A DNA stretch of 53,217 nt. Source: Chloroflexota bacterium. GTDB lineage: Bacteria > Chloroflexota > Limnocylindria > Limnocylindrales > CSP1-4. The DNA lies in the NCBI GenBank assembly GCA_003152165.1, contig PLZO01000013.1:1-53217 (forward strand), in the 5' to 3' direction. A model generated the notes under the pieces. It was not told the origin of the DNA and made no database searches. It was given only the letters and a program-made list of their open reading frames with translations. Each line of letters starts with the position of its first letter. Within the stretch, counting starts at the first letter, position 1. Below are positions 32,604 through 42,210 of the stretch, piece by piece. A program made the translations under genes and the position numbers.

Positions 32604-33060
32604 TGCCGGGAATCGTAGCAGGCTCTGGGCTGCCAAGGAAATCGGCAGGCGCCGAGCGCTCAGGGCGCAAGACGTCCAGGATCCGGAGGCGGGCGGAGAC
32701 GATCTCGCGGAGCTTCAGCAGCACGAACTTGCGGGCCCCCATGTTGCGCGACTCCTCCCGCGCCCAGAGAACGGAGTCGAGGTTCGGGTAACGACCGATC
32801 AGGTCGCGGATCTGGCGGCCGGGGAACGGGTAGAGCCGCTCCACGTGGGCAACCGCCAGGTCGGCCGCCTCGGCCCGGCGCGGGGAGCGCACGAGGTCGG
32901 GGTAGATGCGGCCGCTGCAGAGGACGATCCGGCGGACCGTCTCGGGGTCGGCCGATCGCTCGGGGTAGTCGAGCACCAAGACGGAACCCTCCCTTGGCCA
33001 GCTCCTCCAGCGTGGGCTCCGGCTCGGCTTTCTCGCGCTGGGTACTTCTTGGAGCCGTGA
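32600..33060 (-). pseudogene. 2-oxoglutarate dehydrogenase E1-like C-terminal remnant
   Basis: The main frame reads VLDYPERSADPETVRRIVLC, SGRIYPDLV, VAHVERLYPFPGRQIRDLIG, RYPNLDSVLWAREESRNMGA: the C-terminal domain of thiamine-dependent 2-oxoglutarate dehydrogenase E1 (LCSGKxYYDL, RxEQLYPFP, VWxQEExxNMGA). The preceding piece TLEELAKGGF lies in another frame (shift near 32985). The catalytic N-terminal two thirds are absent and the tail runs into the glycine-zipper gene. Clearly non-functional. Confidence 0.7.
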
Positions 33061-33446
33061 GGGCTTCGCCGGTTACCGCTAGGCTGGCCACCCTCCCCAG
33101 CGAGCTCAGGTTGCCGCGCCTCGGCGACGTCGGGGTTGGCGAGGCGGACATCCCGGCGCTCGTCACCGAGTCGCGCGCGGGGCGAGCATGCGCGCGAACC
33201 CGATCGCCTTGGCCGACGCGGAGATCGCGGCGATCCTAGCCGCCTTCCGCTGATCCGGGCCGGGGCGGTCGCGCCGACGCCGCTCGGCTTCGATACACAC
33301 GCGCCGCCCACGGTGGCAAACGCGAGCCCTCGCTTCTCCCGCATGACACCCGGATCGGGCGCTCTCACAACAGGGTCGGAGGTATCGCCCTGCTCTCGAC
33401 AACCAGTAGAGAAAACCCTAGCGAGATGGTCGACTGGGCGTGAGGG
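33061..33446. other. Decayed or non-coding stretch
   Basis: Long but featureless frames on both strands. A minus-strand piece RIAAISASAKAIGFARMLAP looks protein-like but is unassigned. It may be more of the E1 remnant or unrelated debris. Confidence 0.35.
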
Positions 33447-34664
33447 TCAGAGGCGGATACCGAGGAGCGCGTTGATCGCGGTGAGATCCCCTTCGGCCGG
33501 AGCGGACCCGCCTGCCGCCCGTGCGTCGACAGCGGCGACGGCGGCCGGCGTGTCGAGGTCGTGGATAAGTGCGGCGCGCAGTCCATCGAGCATGCCGCTC
33601 GTCCCCGCTGACCGTCCGCGGGCGGCCCAGGCGCTCCAGCTCGCCAGACGTTGCTCCGCCTCGGCGAGGAGCTCGTCCGTCCACTCCCAGTCGTCGCGGT
33701 AGCGCTGCGAGAGCACCGCGAGCCGGATCGCCCGCGCCTCAACGCCGGAGTCGGTGAGCGAGGAGACGAGCACGAGGTTGCCGCGGGACTTGCTCATCTT
33801 CTCGCCGCGATAGGCCACGAGCCCGGTGTGCGAGTACAGGTTCGCGAGGGGGGCCCCGGTCAGCGCAGCCGTGTGGCCCGCGCTGAACTCGTGGTGCGGA
33901 AACACAAGGTCTGAACCACCGCCGTTCACCGTGAGCGGCAGGTCGAGGAACTCCTGCGCGATGACCGAGCACTCGATGTGCCAGCCCGGCCGGCCCGCGC
34001 CGAGCACGGTTTCCCAGCTCGGCTCACCGTCGCGCGCGCCGCGCCACAGGAGCGGGTCGAGGGCGTCGCGCTTGCCTGGCCGCTCCGGGTCGCCGCCGCG
34101 CTCTGCGACGAGCTCGAGCATCGTCGGGCGGTCGAGGTTGCTCACCTGGCCGAGGTGCCACGGCGAGGAGGCGGCGGCCGCCGCACTGTCGAAGTAGATG
34201 TCGTCATCGACCCGGTAGGCGCTGCCGCGCTCGAGGAGGCGGCGCACGGCATCCGCAACCTGCCCGATCATCTCGGTCGCCGCGACGTAGTGGTCGGGCG
34301 GGATGACGCCGAGGCTCTCCATGTCGCGCCGGAACAGTTCGGTCTGCTCCGCGGCGAGGGTACGCCAGTCGATGCCGGTCGCCGCTGCCCGCTCGAGGAG
34401 GGGATCGTCGACATCCGTCGTGTTCTGCACGTAGCGCACCTCGTAACCGGCGTCGAGCCAGAGCCGGATGAGGGTGTCGTAGGCGAGGTAGGTTGCGGCG
34501 TGGCCGATGTGGGTGGCGTCGTACGGCGTGATGCCGCACACATATAGGTCGGCGACCGCGATCGGGCGCGCCTCAACGAGCTGTCTCGTCGCCGTGTCGC
34601 AGATGCGAGGAACGGCGCCATGCCCGGGCAGCCGTGGAACCACAGGACGGCGCCAGGATCTCAC
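33447..34664 (-). CDS. mshC: MshC: cysteine:glucosaminyl-inositol ligase (mycothiol biosynthesis)
   Basis: 405 aa, the normal family length. It ligates cysteine to GlcN-inositol in an ATP-dependent step of mycothiol synthesis and derives from cysteinyl-tRNA synthetase. The N-terminus (SWRRPVVPRLPGHG) and YVCGITPYDATHIGHAATYL (instead of the CysS YVCGPTVYD) mark MshC. HIGH is THIGHAA, KMSKS is EKMSKSRGNL. Zinc ligands are in YVCG, HIECSVI and PHHEFSA. The tRNA anticodon domain of CysS is missing, as expected. Start GTG 34664, with no clear ribosome site. Divergent from ppgK across 121 bases. Mycothiol is chiefly actinobacterial, so the gene is either transferred or marks wider use of this thiol. 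Confidence 0.93.
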   Translation of the reverse strand: MRSWRRPVVPRLPGHGAVPRICDTATRQLVEARPIAVADLYVCGITPYDATHIGHAATYLAYDTLIRLWLDAGYEVRYVQNTTDVDDPLLERAAATGIDWRTLAAEQTELFRRDMESLGVIPPDHYVAATEMIGQVADAVRRLLERGSAYRVDDDIYFDSAAAAASSPWHLGQVSNLDRPTMLELVAERGGDPERPGKRDALDPLLWRGARDGEPSWETVLGAGRPGWHIECSVIAQEFLDLPLTVNGGGSDLVFPHHEFSAGHTAALTGAPLANLYSHTGLVAYRGEKMSKSRGNLVLVSSLTDSGVEARAIRLAVLSQRYRDDWEWTDELLAEAEQRLASWSAWAARGRSAGTSGMLDGLRAALIHDLDTPAAVAAVDARAAGGSAPAEGDLTAINALLGIRL

Positions 34665-34785
34665 CGAACAAGACTAGCGTGAACAAGGTCGGGTAGATCA
34701 TCGGTGAACGTCCGAGCTGCCGGGATCGGGGGCTCTCCATAGGAGTCCCGTCGTCGTGGCGGATCGCGGGCGTATGCTCGCGACG

Positions 34786-35619
34786 ATGAGCGAACAATCG
34801 ACTGCGTCGGTGAACGAATACGCGAACGTCCCGCCACCCGATGCGAGCCTCACCGGCGAGGTCCTTGGCATCGACGTTGGCGGCACCGGCATTAAGGCCG
34901 CGGTGGTCGACGTTGCCAACGGTCAGCTCGTGACCGAGCGGATCCGCGAGCTGACGCCGGGGCCGGCCACGCCCGAGGCAGTGCTGGCTGTTGTGGTCGA
35001 CCTGGTCCATCGGCTCGAGATCACGGGGAAGCTAACGGCAGGCATGCCGGGCGGAGCTGGCTTCCCGTCAGTGATCAGGGCCGGCAAGGCGATGACGGCG
35101 ACCCAGCTCGATCCCTCGTGGATCGGAGCGCCGGTGCAGCAGATGCTTGAGCAGCGATTGGGCCGGCCGATGTGCGTGCTCAGCGACGCCGACGCGGCGG
35201 GTGTGGCCGAGATCGCCTACGGGGCCGGCCAGGGGCAGGGCGGCGTGGTCCTGCTGCTGGCCCTCGGAACCGGTATCGGCTCAGCGCTCTTCGTCAACGG
35301 CCGACTCGTGCCAAATATGCAGCTGGGACACATCGAGTTCCACGGCCGGGACGCGGAGACCCGCCTCTCATCCGCGGCGCGCACGCGACGGAAGATTGGC
35401 TGGAGGAAGTGGGGCCGCGAGTTCAACGAGCTCTTGGCATGTTACGAGGCGTACCTCTGGCCCGACTTGATCATCCTGGGCGGTGGCCTGGCCAAGAGGT
35501 TCTCGAAGTACGAGATGTTCCTGAAGACGAAGGCCCCGCTCTTACCGGCAGCATTGGGTAACGCAGCCGGCATCGTGGGCGCCGCCCGGGTTGGTGCGAA
35601 CGTAGCCCGGCCTTCCTGA
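34786..35619 (+). CDS. ppgK: Polyphosphate glucokinase (ROK family)
   Basis: 277 aa from ATG 34786. It phosphorylates glucose using polyphosphate and usually ATP. The phosphate loop is LGIDVGGTGIKAAVVDV. Central motifs are LALGTGIGSALFVNGRLVPN and LGHIEFHGRDAE, which match PpgK (LGHxExHG) rather than ordinary ROK kinases with their CxCGxxGC zinc motif. The C-terminus has LIILGGGLAKRFSKY. Cytoplasmic. Shares an intergenic region with mshC. Confidence 0.9.
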   Translation: MSEQSTASVNEYANVPPPDASLTGEVLGIDVGGTGIKAAVVDVANGQLVTERIRELTPGPATPEAVLAVVVDLVHRLEITGKLTAGMPGGAGFPSVIRAGKAMTATQLDPSWIGAPVQQMLEQRLGRPMCVLSDADAAGVAEIAYGAGQGQGGVVLLLALGTGIGSALFVNGRLVPNMQLGHIEFHGRDAETRLSSAARTRRKIGWRKWGREFNELLACYEAYLWPDLIILGGGLAKRFSKYEMFLKTKAPLLPAALGNAAGIVGAARVGANVARPS

Positions 35620-35810
35620 GCCAGCCGCAGTCCTGGACGGCCGACTCATCACCGGTAGATAGCCGGGCGCACCGGGCGCCGTTCAGCGAGAGGCGATGGT
35701 CGCCAGACTAACAGGCCGAGACGATCGCGGCCACTGATGACCGACCGACGTCAGGCTCTGCCCATCATGCGGATGTCCCATCCGATCCTGGAGGTGGTAC
35801 AACCCTCCAA

Positions 35811-37490
35811 ATGGCTAAGCTTCTTCTCGGACCCCTGCTGCGACACGTCGGTGAGCGCGACGCCACCGTCTGGGTCGAGACCGACACCCCGTGCGAGGCG
35901 GAGGTACAGGCCGGGGCCGTGAGCGGACACCAGCGGACGTTCACGGTTGCCGGCCACTACTACGCCCTCGTGGCCCTGACTGGGCTCGAACCGGGCTCAT
36001 CCACCCCGTACGTGGTGCGGCTCGACGGCGACACCGTCTGGCCTACTTCGGACTCGACTTTTCCGCCGAGCCGGATCCGGACGGTCGACCCGAGCCGACC
36101 GATCCGCCTCCTCTTCGGCTCCTGCCGCGAGCCCCCGCGGGTCCAGCGCAGGGGCGGCCCGGAGCTCGCCCCGGATGTGCTCGACGCCTACGCCACCCGG
36201 ATGATCGGCCAGGACCACGAGCGGTGGCCGGACCTGCTCCTGCTGGTCGGCGACCAGATCTATGCGGACGACACGTCGCCCGCGATCCAGGAGTTCATCA
36301 GGACGCGGCGGGATATCCGGCGGGCGCCCCACGCGGAGGTGGCCGACTTCGAGGAATACACCAGGCTCTATTACGAGTCGTGGGGCGAGCCGACCGTCCG
36401 CTGGCTCCTGTCGACATTGCCGAGCTCGATGATCTTCGACGATCACGACGTGCGCGACGACTGGAATACCTCCCATGCCTGGCGTCTCGACATGCAGAAG
36501 ACCGATTGGTGGGAGGAGCGGATCACCGGCGCGCTAATGTCGTACTGGATCTACCAGCATCTTGGCAACCTATCGCCCGCGGGCTTGGCAGCCGACGAGT
36601 TGTATGCGGTCGTCCGTGGTCTGCCCGATGCCGAAGCGGTGCTGCGAGCCTTCGCCCAGGCGGCCGACCGGGAGGCGGACGGCGCCAAGGGAGCGATGTG
36701 GTCATATCGGCGGGATTTCGGGCCAGTGCGGCTGCTCGTCATCGATTCGCGCTGCGGCCGGGTCCTCGCCGAAGGTCGTCGCTCCATGATCAGCGATCGC
36801 GAGTTCGACTGGGTCGAGCGCCAGGTGGCAGACGGAGGCTTTGAGCACCTCGTCGTCGCGACATCAATGCCCTGGCTCCTTCCACGGGCGCTCCATGACA
36901 TCGAGTCGTGGAACGAAGCCTTGTGTGCAGGATCGCGCGGGCGGGTCCTCGCCAGGAGCGCGGAGTGGCTCCGACGGGCGGTCGACCTCGAGCATTGGGC
37001 GGCCTTCCGGCAGTCGTTCGACCGACTCGCGGGTCTGTTCGCGCAGGTCGGTCGAGGCGAGCACGGCGTATCCGCCCCCGCGACTATCTGCGTCCTGTCC
37101 GGCGACGTCCACCACACCTATGTCTCGGAGGCTGACTACGAGATGCCGCTCGAGTCGCGGGTATACCAGATCACGTGCTCGCCCATCAATAACACGATCC
37201 CACTCCTCATGCGATTGGTATTCCACATCGGCTGGAGCAATACCGTCGAGCGGGTCACTCGGTTCCTCGATCGCTGGACCCGCGTCCCGCCGCCGCCCAT
37301 CCATTGGCACCATCCGTCCGGGCCTCATTTCGGCAATACGCTCGCGCTGCTCATCCTCGACGGCCGCTCCGCCCGGGTTCGACTGGAGCGGGCTGTCCGG
37401 ACCGAGGCGTCGGACGAGCGCGAAGCGAGCGTGGACCTGGCGCTCACCGAGGACCTGTCGCTGACCGAGGCGCCTCGGGTCGTTGCCTAG
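35811..37490 (+). CDS. PhoD-like metallophosphatase
   Basis: 559 aa. An N-terminal beta domain (LLLGPLLRHVGERDATVWVE; DUF7800-like) precedes the PhoD catalytic domain. Metal-site motifs: LLFGSCREPP, LLLVGDQIYADD, MIFDDHDVRDDWN, VVATSMPWLLP and VLSGDVHHTY. A Tat signal is absent, unlike secreted PhoD, so this is the cytoplasmic class of unknown phosphodiester or phosphate-ester substrate. The ribosome site is weak. Confidence 0.9.
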   Translation: MAKLLLGPLLRHVGERDATVWVETDTPCEAEVQAGAVSGHQRTFTVAGHYYALVALTGLEPGSSTPYVVRLDGDTVWPTSDSTFPPSRIRTVDPSRPIRLLFGSCREPPRVQRRGGPELAPDVLDAYATRMIGQDHERWPDLLLLVGDQIYADDTSPAIQEFIRTRRDIRRAPHAEVADFEEYTRLYYESWGEPTVRWLLSTLPSSMIFDDHDVRDDWNTSHAWRLDMQKTDWWEERITGALMSYWIYQHLGNLSPAGLAADELYAVVRGLPDAEAVLRAFAQAADREADGAKGAMWSYRRDFGPVRLLVIDSRCGRVLAEGRRSMISDREFDWVERQVADGGFEHLVVATSMPWLLPRALHDIESWNEALCAGSRGRVLARSAEWLRRAVDLEHWAAFRQSFDRLAGLFAQVGRGEHGVSAPATICVLSGDVHHTYVSEADYEMPLESRVYQITCSPINNTIPLLMRLVFHIGWSNTVERVTRFLDRWTRVPPPPIHWHHPSGPHFGNTLALLILDGRSARVRLERAVRTEASDEREASVDLALTEDLSLTEAPRVVA

Positions 37491-37755
37491 GCTCCGCTGC
37501 GGGCGGGGCGGACTCGCCTGAGTCGGGCACTCAGAGGCGACCGTCGACGTCGCAGATCTTCGCGGCCGCAGGAGTGGCCCAACCGGAGCAGCTGAATGAC
37601 ACTGGGTCCTCGCCCCCAACCCCGGCGTGATCCCGGGGGCAGATCTGCCACATAGCTGAAATGGTCCAGACGCTCCGAAGTGATGCGCGGCAACCTGCCC
37701 GGAGGCACCGTGAGCATGGGCGCCGACCGGCGTGGATTGCAACATGGAGATAACC

Positions 37756-38310
37756 ATGACGAAGCATCCGATCAAGCGCGATGACCTCGTTGGCGGACGC
37801 TCAGGTTTCCACTTTCCGGACGTCGACATTCCGAGCGCGATCTCGAAGGTCGAATGGCCCAAAGTCGATCTCTCGTCCGTGGATGTCGGCAGCGCCGTGC
37901 GGGGTGCAGCCGCGGCCGCTCACATCGGACGTCGTCGGGATCGGCCGCGCTGGCCGCTGGCGATCGGCGGCCTGATCGTCGCAGCCTTGGCTAGCTGGGT
38001 CATCCTGCGGAACGACGGTTTACGCGCCCGGCTGGCAGGTGGGGCCAGCGCGATCCGCGAGCGGATCGCGGCGATGAAACGGTCCGGGTACGAGCAGGAT
38101 GGGATCGACGATCCGATCGCATTCGACGCGGCCCCGACCGCCCCGATCGAGGTCTCCGCGTTCACGGTTAGCGGCACGACCCAGGCGACCGGCTATCCAG
38201 CCGGCCTCGGATCGAACGACGGCGACACGAATCCCGCCTTCGAAGATCCGGGAGCCGAGCCTGACCAAGCCAGCGAAGGCGTGAAGCCTCGCTCGAAATC
38301 GCATGGATAG
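37756..38310 (+). CDS. Single-pass membrane protein of the small stress family
   Basis: 184 aa from ATG 37756 (GGAG 7 bases upstream; the track start is 37732). Residues 1-75 are polar with GFHFPDVDIPSAISKVEWPK and VDVGSAVRGAAAAAHIGRRR, then one helix (WPLAIGGLIVAALASWVIL), then a disordered acidic tail. Its layout matches the shorter proteins at 11645-12019 and 43053-43397 (polar, RRR, WP-start helix, disordered tail). Confidence 0.65.
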   Translation: MTKHPIKRDDLVGGRSGFHFPDVDIPSAISKVEWPKVDLSSVDVGSAVRGAAAAAHIGRRRDRPRWPLAIGGLIVAALASWVILRNDGLRARLAGGASAIRERIAAMKRSGYEQDGIDDPIAFDAAPTAPIEVSAFTVSGTTQATGYPAGLGSNDGDTNPAFEDPGAEPDQASEGVKPRSKSHG

Positions 38311-38333
38311 TCGCGTGCACGGCTCGCACATGA

Positions 38334-38504
<171 letters not shown>

Positions 38505-39028
38505 GCGCTAACCCTATCAACGGACGGTTGTCATGCGCCTGGATCACCTGCCGGTGACAACATACCCGACGCTCTGGGGTCAGGGCTTCGCAGGCTCGCG
38601 AGCGTCGACCTCGTCCGGATCCAGGAATTGCCTCTCGCCCCGGCCCGAGCCGCCCTGCTCGATACATGGTCGCGACCGAAACCGCGTTCGCGCTCGCTGA
38701 TCGTCCGTGCAGTTTGTTTACTGGGCCCACCTCATCGCATTGGTTTTCCTGCTTCCGACGATCCGCCTCGCGCCGATGCCCACTTGACGAGTGCGAGCAG
38801 GAGTTTTCTGATCTCGGACTCTCGACTCAACGCTTTGACAGTTCGGGAGGACGTCGCCGGGACACCCGAGCGGCCGACACCTGCGGGCGTCGCTTGGCCG
38901 AGAGGGGGCATCCGGCGAGCGATGACTGCAAGGGCTTCGCAACGCCGCCTTCGATAAGGACGACACTCCTGACAGCGCGAATGGCCGAGGGTTTAGCGAT
39001 AACCGGCGGTCGTGCTAACGAGGGCGCA
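38505..39028. other. Gene-free or decayed stretch
   Basis: About 520 bases with no supported gene. A short plus-strand frame near 38710 (FVYWAHLIALVFLLPTIRLA) looks like a lone membrane helix of a lost respiratory or transport protein. GTTGTC...GACAAC inverted bases occur at 38526-38560. Nothing else stands out. Confidence 0.35.
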
Positions 39029-39289
39029 ATGGGCGGTAATCAGGGCGGTCAGCTGATGACCGAGCGCGAGTCGAACGGCCAGACCAATGGTGGCCGTGGC
39101 ACCCAGGCAAGTAGCAACAGCGATTGGAACCCGGACCAGGCCGGACAGGTCAAGGATGTCAAGGAGCAAGGTCCGTCGATCGGCAACCGTCACCGCACCA
39201 GCACGCCCGACGGGCGCCCGTTGCAGGACGATGAAGACGGTGTCGGCTCGACGGAGCCCGCGGGTTCTCAGGGAACGACTCGATACTGA
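39029..39289 (+). CDS. Small disordered hydrophilic protein
   Basis: 86 aa from ATG 39029 (GAGGG 4 bases upstream) or 77 aa from ATG 39056. Rich in Gly, Asn, Gln and Asp: GNQGGQLMTERESNGQTNGG, GTQASSNSDWNPDQAGQVKD. No domain. Composition recalls hydrophilins or desiccation proteins. Confidence 0.55.
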   Translation: MGGNQGGQLMTERESNGQTNGGRGTQASSNSDWNPDQAGQVKDVKEQGPSIGNRHRTSTPDGRPLQDDEDGVGSTEPAGSQGTTRY

Positions 39290-39392
39290 AAGCCTGCGAC
39301 GTGGTTCGCCGGTTTGTCCGAACCGGGGCGGCGCTGTGACTGCGCCCGACCCGCCGCCAGATCCGCCCCGCGTATGAATGGAGACAATCAAG

Positions 39393-39830
39393 ATGTGCCT
39401 TACCTGCGGCTGCAACGATGCCCACAAGCGGATGGGCAACAACCTCACCTATGAAGACCTGCGCGATATGGCGGCCGAGAATGGCCAGACGGTCGACGAG
39501 GCCCTGCTCACGATCAGTTCGACCGCGGCGACTGATCGCCAGCAGCACACCGAGGAATATGCGGAACCCTGGGCCGGCGAGGTTATCGAAATGCCCAGCC
39601 TGGTGGACGGTCCCCGCGAGAACAAAGGCCTCGGCAATATCGCACCTGGCCAATCGACCGGACCCGAACCCGATGACGAAGGTCTCGTCAACATCCGACC
39701 TGGCGAAGCAACCCCTCTCGAGCTTGACGACGAGGGCTTGAGCAATCTCGAGATCGGCGAGACAACGGGGCTCGGACCCGATGCAGGCCTGGGTAATGCC
39801 CGCGGGGAGCACGGCCCAACCCACCGCTGA
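39393..39830 (+). CDS. CxxCxC protein with GLxN-repeat tail
   Basis: 145 aa from ATG 39393 (GGAG 9 bases upstream). The N-terminus MCLTCGCNDAHKRMGNNLTY followed by EDLRDMAAENGQTVDEAL matches a small family of unknown function with a Cys cluster and a short helical domain. The C-terminal half has four imperfect repeats: KGLGNIAPGQSTG, EGLVNIRPGEATPLELDD, EGLSNLEIGETTGLGPD, AGLGNARGE. The Cys cluster may bind a metal. The repeats are acidic and probably flexible. Confidence 0.72.
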   Translation: MCLTCGCNDAHKRMGNNLTYEDLRDMAAENGQTVDEALLTISSTAATDRQQHTEEYAEPWAGEVIEMPSLVDGPRENKGLGNIAPGQSTGPEPDDEGLVNIRPGEATPLELDDEGLSNLEIGETTGLGPDAGLGNARGEHGPTHR

Positions 39831-40864
39831 CCTCGTGCTCGCGCCGCGGCTGAAGCGCCTGGGGCGTTGCCTAAGACCTCCAGGAGCACCCACGATTCGT
39901 CGAGTGGTGCTTCAACAAGCTCATGAACGAGATCTAGGTCGAGTCCAGCCTACGCATCTTCGACCGGGAGACCCTTATGTCGCTGAGATCCATCATCAAA
40001 CGAGTGTTAGCGAGAACGCAGGACGACTCCGAGGCAGAGCCGGCCCCGCGCCACGAGCGTCGCGATGCCGGACGGGAACGGCATCACGAGACCGGCGTGC
40101 CGGCCTTGGAAGAGAGAGCGACCGGCTCGACGAGCCACCGGGCGTCGGGAAGCCAATCCAGATGCGGCGCCCGAAGTCCTGGGCGGGGACTGATTCGCCG
40201 CTGACTTCGCAAGCGCTCCGTTTCGACTCCAGCTCGACCTCTGGTGCCACGACCACCGCGACGTTCATGGTCTAGCCCGCTGCCAAGAACGTCCAACCTC
40301 GACACCTCATCTCAGCCTGCTGCCACAAGACCCTAAGCAGGGCAATCCCGAGCTTGGCAGGCCCGCGGACGCGCGCGGAAACCCCAGATGCGCCCGGGCC
40401 GTCCGACTTGATCGACCCGTCTTGTCGTGGAGCGCACCTCAGCACGTGGCGGGGAACCGATCGCCTTGCTCGCGAAGGCGGACTATTTCTTGGGCACGAT
40501 CGCCCGCATTGCGCGTGGCCTGATCGAGGCGGTAATTGGCGTCCTGCCGAGCGCGTTTCCGTCTGCCACGACGACCCGTCTCGGCTGCGTCTCAATTCGC
40601 ACTTCGCGCGCCTGCGCCCGAAAGACATGGCCACCCGAACTTTCGCCTAGGTCGGTCGCGACATCGCTTCCCAAGTAGCCAGGAGCCGAGGGAGCGGCCC
40701 CGAAGCGCGGACGATGATGCCCGCGAGGAGATTGCCGGTTACATCGAGTAGGCCGTCGTTAGCCTTGATCGCCCGGCGAGGCTGTTGGAGTTGGCTGCGA
40801 ACCTCTCTTACGACTTGGCCGATGTGGCGACTCTTTCTTCGTCGGCCAATGACCAACGCAGACG
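39831..40864. other. One kilobase with only unassigned coding debris
   Basis: Protein-like pieces without clear starts: plus-strand RFVEWCFNKLMNEI, then an in-frame TAG, then VESSLRIFDRETLMSLRSII and KRVLART (39890-40020). A second piece is LLAKADYFLGTIARIARGLI followed by EAVIGVLPSAFPSATTTRLG (~40466-40590), then in another frame ARLRPKDMATRTFA. I recognise no family. The pattern of stops and frame changes suggests eroded genes. Confidence 0.4.
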
Positions 40865-41719
40865 TCACGGCTTCACGACTCCGCGAGGAGCGGTGGCCGA
40901 ATGGCCGAGGCGGCCGACGATCCTGACGCGCCGCGGTCGCCACGTCGGCCGTGCCCGGAACGCGGCTCCGACCACGATCAGCCAGGCAATCCCCGCCAGG
41001 ATGCCGCCGACGACATCGGTCAGGTAGTGATAGCCAAGATAGATCCGGCTGACTCCCACGCCGAAGGCGAGCAGGGCGGCTGTGCCCAGCGCGACCAAGC
41101 CCACGCGGCGCCCCCAGATCGACCACAGGATCAACGCAAGCGCGCCGTAAAAGATGACCGCATTCATCGTATGACCGCTCGGAAAGCTGCCGTCAGGTAG
41201 TACCTGCGCCCACGCCAACTGCGGGCGTGGACGCGCGAAGAAGACCTTCATCGTCGCCTGAAGGACCACGCTGCCCCCAATCGCCACGCCCAGCAACAGA
41301 CCCAAGCCGTAGTGACGCTTCCTCAGGAGCGCCGCCTCGGCCACCACGAGGATCGGAATGATGACGAGGCTCGTCCCGACGTCGGTCAAGCCGTTCATCA
41401 GCGCGTCTAAGCCCGGCGAGGCGATGCTGTGGAGGAAGGGCGTCGCCCAGGCATCAAGCGCGAAGACCTCCTGGCTGCGGACGCCTTCGGCCACCGAGCC
41501 TAACACCACGAGGCTAGCGACCAACCCGCCGAACCCGACCACGACGGTGACGGTCGCGAGACCGCTCGGAGGACGAGGGGCCGCTCCTGGCACGAGCGGA
41601 TTGACCGGATCGACCGTGCCGAGCGGACCGCCTTCATCGTTGGGCACGGCTTCGGTCGTCGGGCCGGAGTCGCGAGCCGGCTCGACCTTACGCGGCACCG
41701 TTTCTCGTTGAAGGGTCAT
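40865..41719 (-). CDS. PAP2-family membrane phosphatase
   Basis: 284 aa. A ~55-residue polar N-terminus is followed by six helices. The acid-phosphatase signature is complete: KVFFARPRPQLAW (motif 1, KxxxxxxRP), GSFPSGHTMNAV (motif 2, PSGH), SRIYLGYHYLTDVVGG (motif 3, SRxxxxxHxxxD). The active site faces outwards, acting on lipid phosphates such as undecaprenyl pyrophosphate or phosphatidate. The 5' end overlaps a small membrane gene by 32 bases. Confidence 0.92.
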   Translation of the reverse strand: MTLQRETVPRKVEPARDSGPTTEAVPNDEGGPLGTVDPVNPLVPGAAPRPPSGLATVTVVVGFGGLVASLVVLGSVAEGVRSQEVFALDAWATPFLHSIASPGLDALMNGLTDVGTSLVIIPILVVAEAALLRKRHYGLGLLLGVAIGGSVVLQATMKVFFARPRPQLAWAQVLPDGSFPSGHTMNAVIFYGALALILWSIWGRRVGLVALGTAALLAFGVGVSRIYLGYHYLTDVVGGILAGIAWLIVVGAAFRARPTWRPRRVRIVGRLGHSATAPRGVVKP

Positions 41720-41927
41720 GCGGCGTCGCGCCCCGCGGGACCCTCCGCGGACCGACTGCCCGGAGGGTGACTTGCGGTTCGTGGCCCGAGCCCCGGACGT
41801 CCTCCGAGTCAGCCCCGGTCTGGCTCGCCCAACCGCCTGGGCGTGTCAGCCAGGCATATACGCCGAGGATGCCGACCGCGCCGATCAGCCGCCCGAAGCC
41901 AGTGACCAGCCCACTGAAGATGACCAT
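41688..41927 (-). CDS. Small membrane protein overlapping the PAP2 gene
   Basis: 79 aa from ATG 41927. An N-terminal hydrophobic segment (MVIFSGLVTGFGRLIGAVGI then LGVYAWLTRP) precedes a polar tail. AGAGG lies 14 bases upstream, a long spacing. The tail overlaps the PAP2 start, so either the two are coupled or the real product ends earlier. Not recognised. Confidence 0.45.
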   Translation of the reverse strand: MVIFSGLVTGFGRLIGAVGILGVYAWLTRPGGWASQTGADSEDVRGSGHEPQVTLRAVGPRRVPRGATPHDPSTRNGAA

Positions 41928-42012
41928 GACTAATCTCGCCTCTTACCGGGCCCCGTCCGCGGAGCGTGGCGCGCGGAGCCGAGCTCCCGGGCAAACAACC
42001 CAGCGGACGATC

Positions 42013-42201
42013 TCAGCTATTGCGATTTTTCTGATTTCGGATCGTCGTCTTCGCCTCGCCGATCTTGCCTTGGAGTTTGCCCTTGGCCTGATCGACCTTG
42101 CCTGCCGCCTCCGTCGAATGATCTCCTGTCACCTTGCCAACGTTCTCCTTGATGACGCCCTTCGTCTGGTTCAACGCGCCTTTCGTGCGATCCTCAGCCA
42201 T
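42013..42201 (-). CDS. CsbD-family stress protein
   Basis: 62 aa from ATG 42201 (AGAGG 8 bases upstream). It reads MAEDRTKGALNQTKGVIKEN, then VGKVTGDHSTEAAGKVDQAK and GKLQGKIGEAK: the CsbD repeat of Lys/Gly-x-x-K helices. A soluble, hydrophilic protein of the general stress response; its molecular role is unknown. Part of the second small-protein island. Confidence 0.9.
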   Translation of the reverse strand: MAEDRTKGALNQTKGVIKENVGKVTGDHSTEAAGKVDQAKGKLQGKIGEAKTTIRNQKNRNS

Positions 42202-42210
42202 TGCAGTCAC

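Noticed and set aside
37560-37640. tRNA-like stretch (GGAGTGGCCCAACCGG...)
   Set aside because: No T-loop GTTCGA motif and no consistent cloverleaf. Treated as intergenic.
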